From contig JAQGDQ010000074.1 in the NCBI GenBank assembly GCA_030141605.1, positions 1 to 64,000 on the forward strand: 64,000 bases of DNA. Reading direction: 5' to 3'. The first letter of the stretch is position 1; every line of letters begins with the position of its first letter. The translations under genes and the position numbers were made by a program. Source of the DNA: Tubiluchus corallicola (Eukaryota; Priapulida; Priapulimorpha; Priapulimorphida; Tubiluchidae). The notes beneath the pieces were generated by a model. The model did no database searches and had not been told where the DNA came from. It worked only from the letters and a program-made list of their open reading frames with translations. Positions 38,055 to 51,000 of this stretch are shown piece after piece.

Positions 38055-39915
38055 CTTCACATCTTTTTAGATGCCTCGCAAGTTGCCTATGGAGCAGTGG
38101 CCTACTATTGTTTTTTCTGGATAGAAGTGACAACTAAAGTAAATTGTAGTTTGTCCCTGCAAGATTCCATCTAACACCCAGTAAAATCTTTGAAAATTCC
38201 AAGGCTTGAGTTCTGTGCCACTACACATGAAGTTAATTAAATTAGATTATAATGACTGAGCATTCGATGGACATTGAAGTAACAACTTATTGGACTGATA
38301 GCATGATAGTGCTGAGATACATACAGAGTATGGTCAAAGCCTTCGACTCCTTTGTTGCCAATTGTTTGAGTTTTATTCTTGAAGAATCAAGTCCGTCACA
38401 GTGCTTCTATGTCAGCTGAGAAAAACATTTGATGGATTTTTCTTTTAGAGGAAATGAGGGATGACTGTTGAGCAGTATGTCGCCTGTCAAAATTGGCTGC
38501 TGAGGTCAAAAGTTCTATGCCGAAGTCAAGTCCAATAGTAACGTCATATGTAGCATCCGCCGCTGATGATTTGAGTCTAGTGAACAAATTGTTTAAAACG
38601 CATTTTTCTTGGTACAAACCTCAAGAAGAATGTGGCCTGGATTTTATGGTTGAAAATACTGCTGCTAGTTATGGGAGAGAATCAAAGGGGTTTCTCAGGG
38701 CGACTTTCTATTTTGCAGCAGCAGCAGCAAGAGCAGTAGCAGCAGGCAGAGCTGTATATTGTGAGGTTATTACAATAGAAGTATTTTAAACAGATTCTTT
38801 TGACACTTGAAGGAAACAGGGATCAAGGAAGTTGTGTGTGGCTTGCCTGGTAGTAATGATCTGAAGAAACTTGATCCAGTACTCTCTTCTGGTGGTCTGT
38901 TGTGTGTGGGTGGACGTTTGAGGAATTTCGCATTGCCTGAGAATGGCAAGCACCAGGTAATTCTGTATAAGGATGAGCATGTTGTTACACTCTTTATCCA
39001 CTACTGCAATAAAAAATCCGGTCATTGGGGAAGAGAGCACGTTTTAACCTCGGTTCGCGAGAGATATTGGGTAGTTATTAGCTAGGTCAGCAGTTAGAAA
39101 GTCTACAAGCAACTGTTTTTCTTGCAGCCATCTTTGTGCTTCACCTGATGGCAGATTTGCCTTACAAAAGAACTATATTGGAGCTGCCGGGTTTCACAAT
39201 GTAGGATATTGGACTGCTTTGGCACTTTCAGGGTAAAGCTGACAGACTGTGTGAATTTGTGACACAAATTGGAGAAAAATAAAATGTCTATGTCTATGAC
39301 TGGAAGCAAAAAGATGTGACGGCATCTTTATGTGCAATGTCATGCATGCTAGTTACATCGAGGTTCTGCATTCGCTTGAAATTAACGGTTTTATCAGGCG
39401 TTAGGCAGATTTACGAGCATGCAGCGGATTTATGAGAGCACTCTCGTTAAGTTTAACTTTAAGTTTAATCAGGTCGGTAATGGCAAAAGAATGGGTTCGC
39501 ACAATTAAAAAATAATTGCATCGGTAGCTGGTGAGTAAGTTTTTAATAATGAGTCTCTGTAATAATAATACACTAATTTATGACGTCGAATCTATAATAA
39601 ATACTGTCGAATACTGTAGTACCTAACGATCCTAAGGACCCAGGGCTTCTTACTCCCATTTGTTGCTTCTTAGAGCAAGCACGTCACTTCCTCTAGGACA
39701 TTAGTGGAAACTGGTATAATTCTTATTGGAAGCATTGGAGGCAAGTGCAATATCTCGCTGACGTCAGTCAATTGGAGAAGATTTTTGCTGGAATATTTGC
39801 CTCAGCTGGAGCACCGGCAAAAATGGAATAAGGCATCTGTCAATCTCAAGTCTGGAGATGTGTTAGTGGAGGACTCCAGCATGCCAAGCAACCAATGGTG
39901 CTTGAGGCATGTTGT
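38055..39915 (+). pseudogene. decayed BEL/Pao pol fragment (RNase H to integrase)
   Basis: Following frame changes on the plus strand one reads, in BEL/Pao order: FLDASQVAYGAVAYYC (RNase H Asp), VKSLKIPRLEFCATT, TTYWTDSMIVLRYIQSMVKA (RNase H WTDS), LSPV-type linker pieces, then LLCVGGRLRNFALPENGKHQ and GHWGREHVLTSVRERYWVV (integrase zinc region, 38850-39080). Next come a worn PG-F--VG core entry, ASYIEVLHSLEINGFI (39345-39395), and the C-terminal SVNLKSGDVLVEDS (39838-39880). The RNase H/zinc stretch is best kept, with an open frame at 38807-39085. No LTR was found. A CAG-rich run at 38715-38745 lies inside the linker. Confidence 0.8.
38715..38745. repeat. CAG/GCA short repeat
   Basis: GCAGCAGCAGCAAGAGCAGT and following units, inside the BEL/Pao remnant. 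Confidence 0.7.
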
Positions 39916-40942
39916 TATGTATTACATGTATAAAAATATATTGTAAAAATAATGGCTACAATTTCGATAAAGAAGTTAAAAAACTATACCGGAATCTTTT
40001 GCAAATTACAGCAGTTCACAGACAAAACGTCATTTTTTACCTTTATGAACCAATTCGCTCCCTAGGCAGACATATTTTTATATCAAGACTTACTAAACAA
40101 GATTAGTTAGTGATACATGTATGGTAATTTGAGGTGTTAGCAAGTATGAAGTCATGGACATGACAACCATTTAAATAAAACTGCGGCAGGTTACCGCACA
40201 TTGGATTTCATGCAAGCCAATATAAAATTACCATTACTTACAGCTAAGCTTTCTGCATGGCCATACTGAATTCATTTTAGTTTGATGTGATGATAGCTAT
40301 TCAAAATAATTATATTTTTGAAAAATTAATACAATTCATACACACGACAAGAATCAAGCATTACTATAAGATACCACGACTAAATTTAAAGAGATGTATC
40401 CGAAACTATTTAACTGGTAAATTAATGTTTAACAACAAAAATAAATATAGTCAACTTGCGTGCCAGTCCTACTGCTCGTAAAAATAACTGTAATATGCCT
40501 ACGCCAAAACATTTTGTTGATTTTGCTTGTTACAATTTACATATTTTGATATTTTCGGTTGCATGAATGCCATGCTTATGATTTAAATATTTCCTATAAT
40601 GTTTTTCGCATGCTAAATTCTGTTAGGTTTCCGTATTTTAATTTTGTTTCACTGCTAATTTTTATTATAATATTCCTTGATGATATTACAACTTCGTGTA
40701 TAAAATTTGCTTAGGCTATTGCTCGTACTAACTTCGCCAATCATGCCAATTTAATTTGCATAGTTTTCTTTGGTTTGTGTAGTATAACTGGTTTGACTTA
40801 TGCTGCATGAAGGTTGTATTTATGACTGGTTTAATTTATCCTACATGAAGTTTGTATTATGATCTATATTTATGACCTAAATATGTTGCTCTTACTCTCA
40901 GTGCAGACCGTTAACTCTGTCAGCTTTGAATTTAACTTTGTA

Positions 40943-41166
40943 TAGATGTGTGTGTGCACGCATGTGTGTGTGTGTGTGTGTATATGCATATATATATATG
41001 AGAGGTGTGCATGTATATGAATGTATGTGAACGTATGTATATTGGTGTATATGAGTTATGATAGTTAATTTATATATATGTGTGTGTGTGTGTGTCTGTG
41101 TGTGTGTGCGTGCTTGTGTATGTATATGTATGTGGGTATGCATGTATGTATATAGATATACATGTA
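40943..41166. repeat. GT/TA/GTAT compound microsatellite
   Basis: Alternating GT, TA and ATGT runs over about 220 bp. The His/Thr-rich minus-strand open frame here is only the repeat translated. Confidence 0.9.
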
Positions 41167-41232
41167 TCATATATACATGAATAAACGTATAATACTTATA
41201 TGCTGTATAACAATGTATAATGCTGTATATAT

Positions 41233-41274
41233 AGTTACTTCAGTCAGCAGTTATGAATGCTGACTGAAGTAACT
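41233..41274. repeat. perfect 17-bp hairpin with 8-base loop
   Basis: Arm 41233-41249 AGTTACTTCAGTCAGCA is exactly complementary to 41258-41274, with loop GTTATGAA. It lies in non-coding DNA about 630 bp past the NUP43 stop codon. It could be a transcript-processing structure, a small-RNA precursor stem or a transposon relic. The stem is shorter than a typical animal microRNA precursor. Confidence 0.8.
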
Positions 41275-41899
41275 CGTTATAATTATTCTCCTGAGTTGTT
41301 ATGTATTGATATTGTTGTTATCGTTGACAGCTTATCAGAATTGCAATTAAAAAAATAAATTACTTTAATACTAACGCCACTAACTTACATTTTTATCACA
41401 TAGTTTTATGAGTGAGGGTGGATGCTTGGTGACTGTAGTGTCTTCCTCCACCATTTGTTAAACAAATAATGCTGTTAACTATAGTCAAATACAGTCAAAC
41501 CTCTTTATACAATTTCTTTATGTAAAAATGTCTATACATCTACTTTGGGACTGCAAAAAAGTTTGTTTTCGTTCAGTGAGTTTGACAATATAACAAGCTG
41601 AGCTAATGCATACATGTTTATGCAAACACAGATATTCTGTTTTGCCATAAATGCTATAGTTAAGAAAGATTGGCATTGTAATGAGGTTTGCCTGTATGTC
41701 ATAGGATACAAAATGTTTCCATTTTGACGCTCTCAGTAGGATAGTATGAACGTTTACTAGTTGGTAAGAAACGCTTCACCTACATTTCTAACAAATCAAG
41801 CCAAATTCACAGTAGCTCAAGCCATACAGAGTACATAACATTTTTTAAATTTATGACAATGAGATACAACAATACAACAATAACTAGGGAAACTTCTAG

Positions 41900-42072
41900 T
41901 CAATTCACAATCACATTTTTGATAACATGTATAGCTTCCCCATCAGTACCACAAAGAAGAATATTGGCAATAATATCTATAGTATTCACAGGCATGATGT
42001 TTTCTGGAATGAGTGAAGATATGTCCATTTTTTGCTTTGCTGCATTAATACATAACCACGGGTTCACATCGC
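41900..42072 (-). CDS. NUP43: NUP43 exon 8 (last)
   Basis: Starts after a CTTTAG acceptor, phase 1. It encodes DVNPWLCINAAKQK through LLCGTDGEAIHVIKN to the stop at 41900-41902. It matches the Nup43 C-terminus. Confidence 0.92.
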
Positions 42073-45000
42073 CTAAAGACAAATGACTCAGCATTAGTAT
42101 AAACCCTTGCAACTATGTAGGTTAAAAATCTTGCAGTGCAGTACAATAGAGGAATTGGTTTTTTACGGTAAAATGAAGCAAAGAATTCAGAAAGCTCTTT
42201 TTAATGCCGAGAAAGTAACAAACCAGCAATATTTAAAACTATTACTGTCATGCATAATTTTGTACTAACCAGATTGTAAAGCTTTTTTAATCATCGAAAC
42301 ATCCCACTGCCACACAGATCCATCTTCTGAGCAGGTAAATAAATTATCTGGATATGATGGATGAAACCTAACTTCCCACACTGGAATAATACATAAAATA
42401 CATTTTAAAAATTTCTGCATTAGAAAGGGGGTTCTGTTGCTAGTATCACCAGGAGCTATTCTGAGCAACACTAAACTACTGAGTACGAAAAATAAATATT
42501 TTTTCAAAACTTTTCAGTTCAATATCATCCGATCTAATCAGTAGATATTCTGAGATCAGACTTCATTGATAAATTCAATATCTATGTCATCCACTTCCAG
42601 GCCAGGATGAAGGTGTGTTACTGTTTACTGCGCGAGACTGTGCTCAAACTTTTCTGGAATTTAGCCCTTTTGAACTCATGTTTGAGTACTCTTTACTAGG
42701 CCTGTTGAACTTTGGAAAGAAAAATGGATTTGTGATAAATTTGTGAGCTTCATCTTTTAGAGTATGCTTGTTGTTTCCAAGAAAAATTAACTCTAGCTTG
42801 CACAGTAGCTTAACTTGACAAAAAGCAAAGTAAATATTGAAAATTTGGTATAATAAGAATGCAAGAATAATAAGAGCTCACACCTGCAAAACTTCTAGTG
42901 ACTAAGTTCTGGTGACTCCTAGTGACAAAGTTCTAGTTATCTTTGAAAGCCCTGTAAATATCTTATAAGTCAGATACCATGGTCCATATGAAAATGAGTC
43001 ATAGGTCAGTGATACCAACTATATTGTGATGATGCCAAATAGGTGTAAGACAAAGCAGCTGTGTCACATTATGATACTCAAAGACTATGTTGAGAGGGGT
43101 GACATGAATATTGTACTAAAGCCAGTGTCATTAATGGAAAACTGCCAGAGAACAATATCATTGACCATCGAAGCATTCCGGACGTGCATCTTCCAGATTT
43201 GTCAGGCATAGACCATCCCGTTGGATACCTCCAAGAAATTCAACCAGCACAAGATCACCTTTGACAAGGAATGCCTGGTTTAGGTGATCGCACTGCAGTA
43301 TTTTGATGTGTACTTCAAAACAACGGTGTCACCTGTGCTTGCGCTCAATAATCACAACTCTCTCACGTTGGTTAGGAAAATGAAAAGCAGAAATCACAGA
43401 TTGTTGCATCGGCATTTAGCTCTGCAGGAGCATAATTTAGATATATGGCACATCAAAAGCACACAAAGTATAATAGGAGATGCCTTGTCTTGAGTTAGTT
43501 AAATAATATGCATATATGCTGTAGAGTATTGTACTATGACTTGAACTTCATTAGATCCATGGGTATAGCAGTGCATTTATTATTCTGTATTTCAATAAAC
43601 AGCATTCTGGGATTACCACTAAATGTCTGCTTTCGTCTTTAAATGATCTGTCAGAAAACATGACAGAACATGGCGACTCTATGAACTATAACATGACAGA
43701 ACATTCTATAAACTGTAAAAGTCATAGCGTGTCTCTGCACAAATAGAAACTATCATCGATTTTAAGTGTACATGTCCAACAGACAGGCAACATGGTTTTT
43801 AAAAAAAACAATGGCTAATGTCAGTGCACACATCGGCAATATTTCTGAGTTTAAACCATGTACAGAAGACTGGGAAAATTATTCGAAAAGGCTTCAGTTA
43901 TGGATGCAGGTAAATAAAATCCCAGACAATGAAAATGTTGGTGTTCTGCTGACATTGGTATGAGCAGAAGCATTTGAAATGGTAATAAATTTATGCATGC
44001 CTGAAGACCCGACTACAAAAACATTTGCACAATTGACAGAAATGTTGAGGAGAAGTCATTATGCTCCGCCCAGAACAGTAATGGGGGAGAGGTAAAAATT
44101 TAGTAAACGTTCCCAGCAAAGTGACAAACTTAAGAAACAAAATTAAATTTTTATATTAACTAATTTGTTGTTGCATACTTTGAGCATTTTCACAATTAGC
44201 ACATTTTTTTTCAACAAAATAGCATTGGAAGTATATGATACCTAGAGCATTCAAACCCAAAATCCCCAGAACAAAAATATCTTTAAACCAACTCCTACAC
44301 ACATTATCTTAAAGCATTCTGACCATTCTTTATGAATCATAATTAAATTTTTTGCAATGTTTGTTTTTGCAATGCTTTTAGATAAAATATGTGAAGTATT
44401 GCTTTATATTGTTAATGGAAGAATTACTTTGTCCAAAATGTTACACAATTTATGAGTTATACTTTATAGTACCTACAAATAGTACGAACGTGTGATGTTC
44501 GGACCAGTATTTAATTATTTTGCATTTGCAATGTTAGTAATAAGAAAGTACTACATTTAAAGTATACTTACTGTCACCAGAATGTGCATTAAGAAGAGTT
44601 GCAGGGTATTTGTCTTGTCTAAGATCCCAAATGCACAGCATGCCATCTTGGCCACCAGTTGCTAAAACATGTGGCTGCCCAGGGTGCTTGTCTACACAAT
44701 GCAAAGGCACAGTGTCTCCAGTTCTGAAATACAGTAAATATTGTTAAAAGAAGCCACGACTTCCATGGAAAATAATGTGAAAGACTTGAGATAATTTCCA
44801 GAGGCAAACGTCAATCTTGTTTAATCCATATAAATTAAACATTTTATGAGCTTATTCATATTTCTACTGATTCGTGTCTTTCTTGCAAATACATGTAGAT
44901 CTCGCTTGATACAAACAGCTAGCATTAAATTTTAGCAGTCATTCGGGAAGCAAAAACGCAAATAATTGTACTATTCTGCGTTACTAATGCATTTTTTAGA

Positions 45001-48000
45001 ACAGAATTATGCAAAAAACACTGTTTCAATGTTTCATATTAGGTAAAAAAGTTGTTGATAAAGTAAAAATTGCTTTGACCAAAGTAAAAGAATAGCTATT
45101 AAAACGAAACATGTATTTTTAAGTGAAAAAAGTGTCAATGTTCAGTGTCGTTAACAGGGGCGTATTAACCAATAGGCTAATTAGGCTATAGCCTAAGGCA
45201 GCAAAGTTTGAGGGTGTCACATTTTAGAAAATATTTATTCCCCTCAAAAAATGTGTATACTTTTATAATCACGTAAAAGGCACATTTTATAACACAGTAC
45301 AGGCAGTTACTGAGCGAAGCTGTTATACAAGTACCACTTAACAAGCAGGTGCAAGGTATTACACAACAAGCAGTTGTGCAGCCTGCTTAAATATAAAATA
45401 CATAGAAATACATGTAATTAATAATAACTATGTAGAAACTAGGTATTGTGTCGTAAAGTGTTGATACACTCCTAGTCGTTAAAACATCGCTAAAGCGAGG
45501 CTTACTGTATAGATGACAGTTGATTTTGCCACCCAATCAAAATGTAGACTAGACTATAGTGGGTCTAGTCTACTAACACCAGCAGCTACAGCTACACCAA
45601 GCTAACCATTGTTGGCTTAAAAAACATTTTTTCTTTGATATCAACATTCATTCACTGCATTTTATTAACATAGTTGCTTTTAACATTCAAACGTCAGCAG
45701 TTCTGTACCTGAAATGACTTTTCTAGGTCACCTGTTCTGGCTTCCACTCACTATACACGTGATTTGCTAAGATGTCTCTCCATGGCATGCTTAAAAGTTA
45801 CACCTCTATGAGGGTGTGCAAAACAAATGAAGTTTAGTTGAAGATACACGTTTTGGTGTCGACATATTGAATTTTCATCTATAATGATCTTTTGGTAATT
45901 CAGTCACCAACAGGGAGTTAGTTGGTAGGAAAGAAAGTGAAGGTTTTGGGTTAACCTCATCAATCAAACTAAACATGGATCCACCTTCAGTTAGCTTGAT
46001 GAAAACCAAGGATAAAAAAGTAACAGCCATCAAGTGGCAAAATAAGTCAAACATGATCTAAAAATTCAAATATGAATAATTCATTACAGGAACTTTGCAA
46101 ACAAAAAGTGACAATAAAAACGACACTTGTAAGGCTTAGGCAAGATAATGTAGATGAATAAGTGCATGATAAATTAATCATGTTTATGGAACCACTACCA
46201 ATTTCAAACTCTGTTATTACAAGAAAATAATGCCAGCAATAAAGATTCTTCTTTCCATCTAATTCGCCCTGTTAATATTTTTTTATCATACACCTGACCG
46301 GGAATTTTACAATTCTATTTATAAATTCATAAATTATCTGGCACAGCCATATAAAAGTGTATTTTTTTAATTAAAAACATAAAACACAATAATTATTATA
46401 ATATTGCTGTTTCAGAGAGACACAGCCATGTTTTTCTATAGCTCACTCTTGGCCAGGCTTGTCATTTCATATGATGCTGATTATTGTAATAATGGCAGAA
46501 TAGTGTTGCTACTTAACCATAATTTTCAGAACATACGTTCTTACTGTACAAAAAAAGAGACTATATGATAATTCGTAATTGTACAATAATTTAGTAATGC
46601 GAAACAAAAACTAAAGAACAAAGCATGAAAAAATGTGCACAGAAAAAATATAAAAATGTGAATGCTATCCAGTGGGTAATAAAAAGTTTCCTCCCTCCTT
46701 ATTGACATCTTTTGAGTTCATGAGGTAAGACAGAAACAAATTTTTTGGGGCTGGCCTAATGTATGGTAGGTTTATGGCATGATCAACTAATGTTAAACAA
46801 GAATAGCTGCCTTGAGAAATGTTTTAAGTATAGGTAAACTTTGCACTTGACAAAACTGTACAAGGCCAAATAAAAGATTGACAATTATGACACGCAGGCA
46901 AGATGGCATTACTAAAAAATATGCACACACCAAAATTGCGACAACAATGACAATGAACTGACTGCTACTGAGAGCATTTAAAGTATCGTGTAAACAACCA
47001 AACTGAAAATGTTTAAGTCAACTGAAAACATACAGCAAGAGTGTTCGACAAGGTTTGGTGCTTCCTTCACGTATATCCCAGACTTTCAACTGACCAGCAG
47101 AGTTGGTTGTAGCTATTTCAAACTTTTTCAAGAAAGTTACATCATTTATAGTACAGCTGTCTGCATTATCTAGAAAAGATGAAAAGAAAATGTAAAATAA
47201 AGTTCTCCAAAGAGAAGTGCTAACAGACCAAGCATTTTACACTTTTCAGAGGCTAGTTCAGACTGAAATTTGGTTACAAGTGGCAAGTGGTCGTTAAAAA
47301 ACTATTTAAGATCTCCAGATAGCTTCAGAAGTATTGCAGTGTTGCATTGAAAAATAGTAACTGATGGCCTGACCCTTTGATCCAAATTCAAATGCCACGG
47401 TACTGTGCCTTAGGCCTGTAACGATACAGCGATGCATCGTGGCACCTTTTGTGACGATCAAAGTGCACCAGCATCGTGATAATCTAGATAATTGATATTA
47501 GCACATGCTTGATTGTCTGCTGATAAAAACAATGTGAAATAATTCAAGCTACAGGTGTAGAATGTAGGTACTGGTACTGTGGGTACCTAACAATCCGTGC
47601 ACTGAGCGCAGCATTAGCAGACTTGACAGAGGCAGACATGCTGCTAGCAGCCAAAGCGAAGCGGTTGTGTTTATAATATTTTATAGTAGGCTAATTACAT
47701 TTTTGCTACATAAGCTTCTCAATCTGCTTGCAGCAAATGTGGACTAGAAAATGTACCAGCATATGTTAAATCAAAAGTATTGAAATATTTTGCATTTCTG
47801 GTGGCTTATAATGCATTATGCAAACAACACAGGAGTATACAAAGAAATCAAACAGTTTGCTGAATTATTTTAGCACTTAGCAATCTTAAAATTGTTTGAT
47901 ACATCTAATATATATATATATATATATATAATATCAACAGCTTAACATAGTTCTTTATTCAAGCCGGCAAACGTTAACTCAATGTGTATCGTGAGGTTCA

Positions 48001-51000
48001 TGTTTTGAGTTATTTAAGGCCACAGCAGAGAAAGGAACATGAAATCTAAATGGCAAGTGATTACAGAATATTAATAACTGTAACTAAGATATTCAGTAAC
48101 TTAACTAGCAATGCTAAAAAAGTTCAGCTGCCTTAGGTGCTAAATGATATGGATATTAGAATTTAATGAACATTAATGTAAACATGTTATTACAAATAGT
48201 GAATCTGTTTACCAACTGTTCGCACTGGAACCTTTTGCTCCATATTTAAGAAGTTAATTCTGCCATCTTCACCAACTGATACTACGTCATCCTCCCTGTT
48301 AGCCAGCGCTGTACATGAACAAGAGACTTTTGAGTAATGATGAACGTGCACATAGCTGTGCACTACCGAAAGAGTCTGTAAACGGAGCAAATAGTTCATT
48401 AATGAACTTAAAATATCAGCTTTTTTACAAACAAATCTGCAAACTTTATTGCATTTCCTTATACATATATATTAAATGTCAAAAACCCAGGAGACTCCAT
48501 TTAGTGGCAATACTACTCTAAACTGTCATCCTACAAAGTATCAGTATAAGTGTAATATATTTCTGACTGGTAATGTCGTACATGCTATAGCGATGTAATA
48601 AAGCATTGAACTTGCAAACTGCAATACTCACACACACTATATCACAGCACTATATCACAGTGTAAAACTTTCTCAATTATGCTGACTTTTCAGAGAAGTG
48701 TCATAGCATTTCTTGAATCACATTATGCAGTTATGGACACATGTACGCCAATCATAGACAAGTTCGAAAGTATAGCTTTAAGAATAAAAACTAATGCAGC
48801 TGTGGTACAAACAAGGCATAAATACATTCAAAAAGGAAAATGGTACCTGAGATTTGGTATGATGTTTATGAAGTGTCACATTTCCAAAGGACGAAGATGT
48901 AAGAATCACGTCATTTGCCAAGAACTGCAAATTATTTCGTAATGAATATTTCGTAATACCATTGTTGATTATACGTGAATTTATATGCAAATTTTTTTGC
49001 GGTGCCTTTGCTAGCACTTAATTAATTTACATGTAAAATTTTGAACACAAACAATTAGCATTCATTCATAGCAGTCTTCATATGTATGTTTTTACGATGT
49101 GCAATGTATGTATGTGCAATTGCCGCACATGATTGCAATCCTAAATATCGAATCTCTAGATGCATTACTACCTGGCTTTAAAATGCAGGAACACATTTCC
49201 CCAATTATTTAGATTAATTCAAGGAGGCTACCAAATAGCAGTAATGGTAGAAAAAATATTACAATTTTGATAATATTTATCTGTTTAAAGCACTGTGTTT
49301 TCATTGTTTTTCAAATTTTTGTTTTTTTGTTTCTGCATAAAATTTACAAGTAATTAAAATTAAGTTTGTTCCATGTATTTGTTCAAATAGAAGTCGTTTG
49401 CTTTGTGTGCCAAACACTGATGCAAGCCAAGCATTGAACAGCAGTACAAGGGCAAAAAAGAAAAGCGATCAATGTTTGCCTCATGTCTAACAATTTTTTT
49501 CCCATAAGCATGAAGCATTTTAATCTAGGTGTAGTTATATCTAGTACAGATAAGTAGTTGTACTGCAAGTACGGGCGACTACATTTACAAACATACTCAG
49601 TCAGAAGAAAAGCTTTACAGTTTATGCCAAACAATCATCTAAATTATAGAGATGCAACGTTACTGACTAGTGAGGAATGTGAAATTGATGTCTTGATTAC
49701 AGTAACTCTGTTCACTGCATGCTCATTTATCCCTGCATAATTTATCAATTTAAAAATTGTAAGAGTTCAAATTAAGCAAACTTCTTTTGCTTGATTTTAA
49801 ATGCACTACAAACCAGAAAATTGCTAAAGCTTAAGATACAAACAAAAGAACATAATAAAGCGTAACAAGTTATTACTAGTAGATCGGTCACATCCCCAAC
49901 ATGGTCCACATCACAAAGCAAGCGTGGCTCCTCCAATACTTCTCCACTACCACAGAATCCATCATCAATTGTCCAGATGCTTAGTTTGTGACTCTAAAAA
50001 TGACAAGCATATTAAGTGTATCAATGAAGCATAGAATACTGATCAGTGTAGAGCCTGCAATTTCTCGACTTGAAACTTATGAGATTATCAGTCTAGAGAC
50101 CAACTAATGAGACCAATGGGATTTACTGCGAAATCTACACTTCTTAGTTACTTCTTATTATATTTTTGAAGAAATGGCTGCAGTAAAATACCATAATAAA
50201 TTGAAAATTTGACGTCATTGCAGATTGCCATGGAGACATCCATAATGAAAGCCTGAATAGTTGATGTTAAGGTCAGTTTCTGGCCTTAACATGTAGGTGG
50301 CAGCACCTATGGAACTTACCTGATTTTTACCTGTGAAGTGGTAAATTGGGTGCCTCGCTAAACACGCTGACACAAGGCTCGGCAAATGTTAAGTAATGTT
50401 TGATAATGTTTAAGTATAGTGTCTCTACCTGATTTGCCGTTAACCTGTACGACGTTTTTAAGAATCTATTAAGTTTTATAGCCGCACGATGTAAGTAACA
50501 TTTAATTTAATATCTTAAATTATAATAATCAATTTATTATACATTTGTATGCAGTGAGAAGCTGTCAATTTATTATTTTCATTTTGTATATACAGAAATA
50601 AAGATTTCTGCGACACACTATGCCATGAAGGAAATTCTTTGTGTCCCCGTCACATTTATTTATCAAGGCTATATTGGAGATAATTCAACGTCAGCCATAA
50701 CCACCTGAGGTTTCATGCCATCGAGCCGCCCAAGTTGATCAAGGTCAGGAAGCCTACAGCACAGGTGTATAACTGCATGCCGGAAGTAGGACAGGAAATG
50801 CGTCTACGCTTCTCAGGCCTGTATTATGTGAATTGCCTATTGCTAAGAACTGTATCAGTATGGTGAACTGACCTGAAATACTAACCTACTGCATAAAATT
50901 ATTGCGTTAATTTTGCGCATAAAGTTATTAAGCCATTAAGACTTGTAAGATTCGCTTGGGCTGTTTAGTACTGAAGTATTGAAGTATTTAATAGTATTGA

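Larger units (their letters stand above)
39950..41899. other. non-coding DNA downstream of NUP43
   Basis: Contains a long GT/TA microsatellite and a perfect 17-bp hairpin, both listed separately. The last few hundred bases probably include the NUP43 3' untranslated region. No gene was recognised. Confidence 0.45.
42381..44571 (-). other. NUP43 intron 6, containing gypsy remnants
   Basis: 2.2-kb intron. It contains a Ty3/gypsy pol remnant (42598-43495), an LTR-like stretch with a primer-site-like sequence (about 43500-43687) and a gag remnant (43766-44130). All are on the plus strand, antisense to the host gene. Confidence 0.85.

Noticed and set aside
40898-41170. His/Thr-rich minus-strand open frame
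   Set aside because: It is a GT/TA microsatellite translated; no coding signature.
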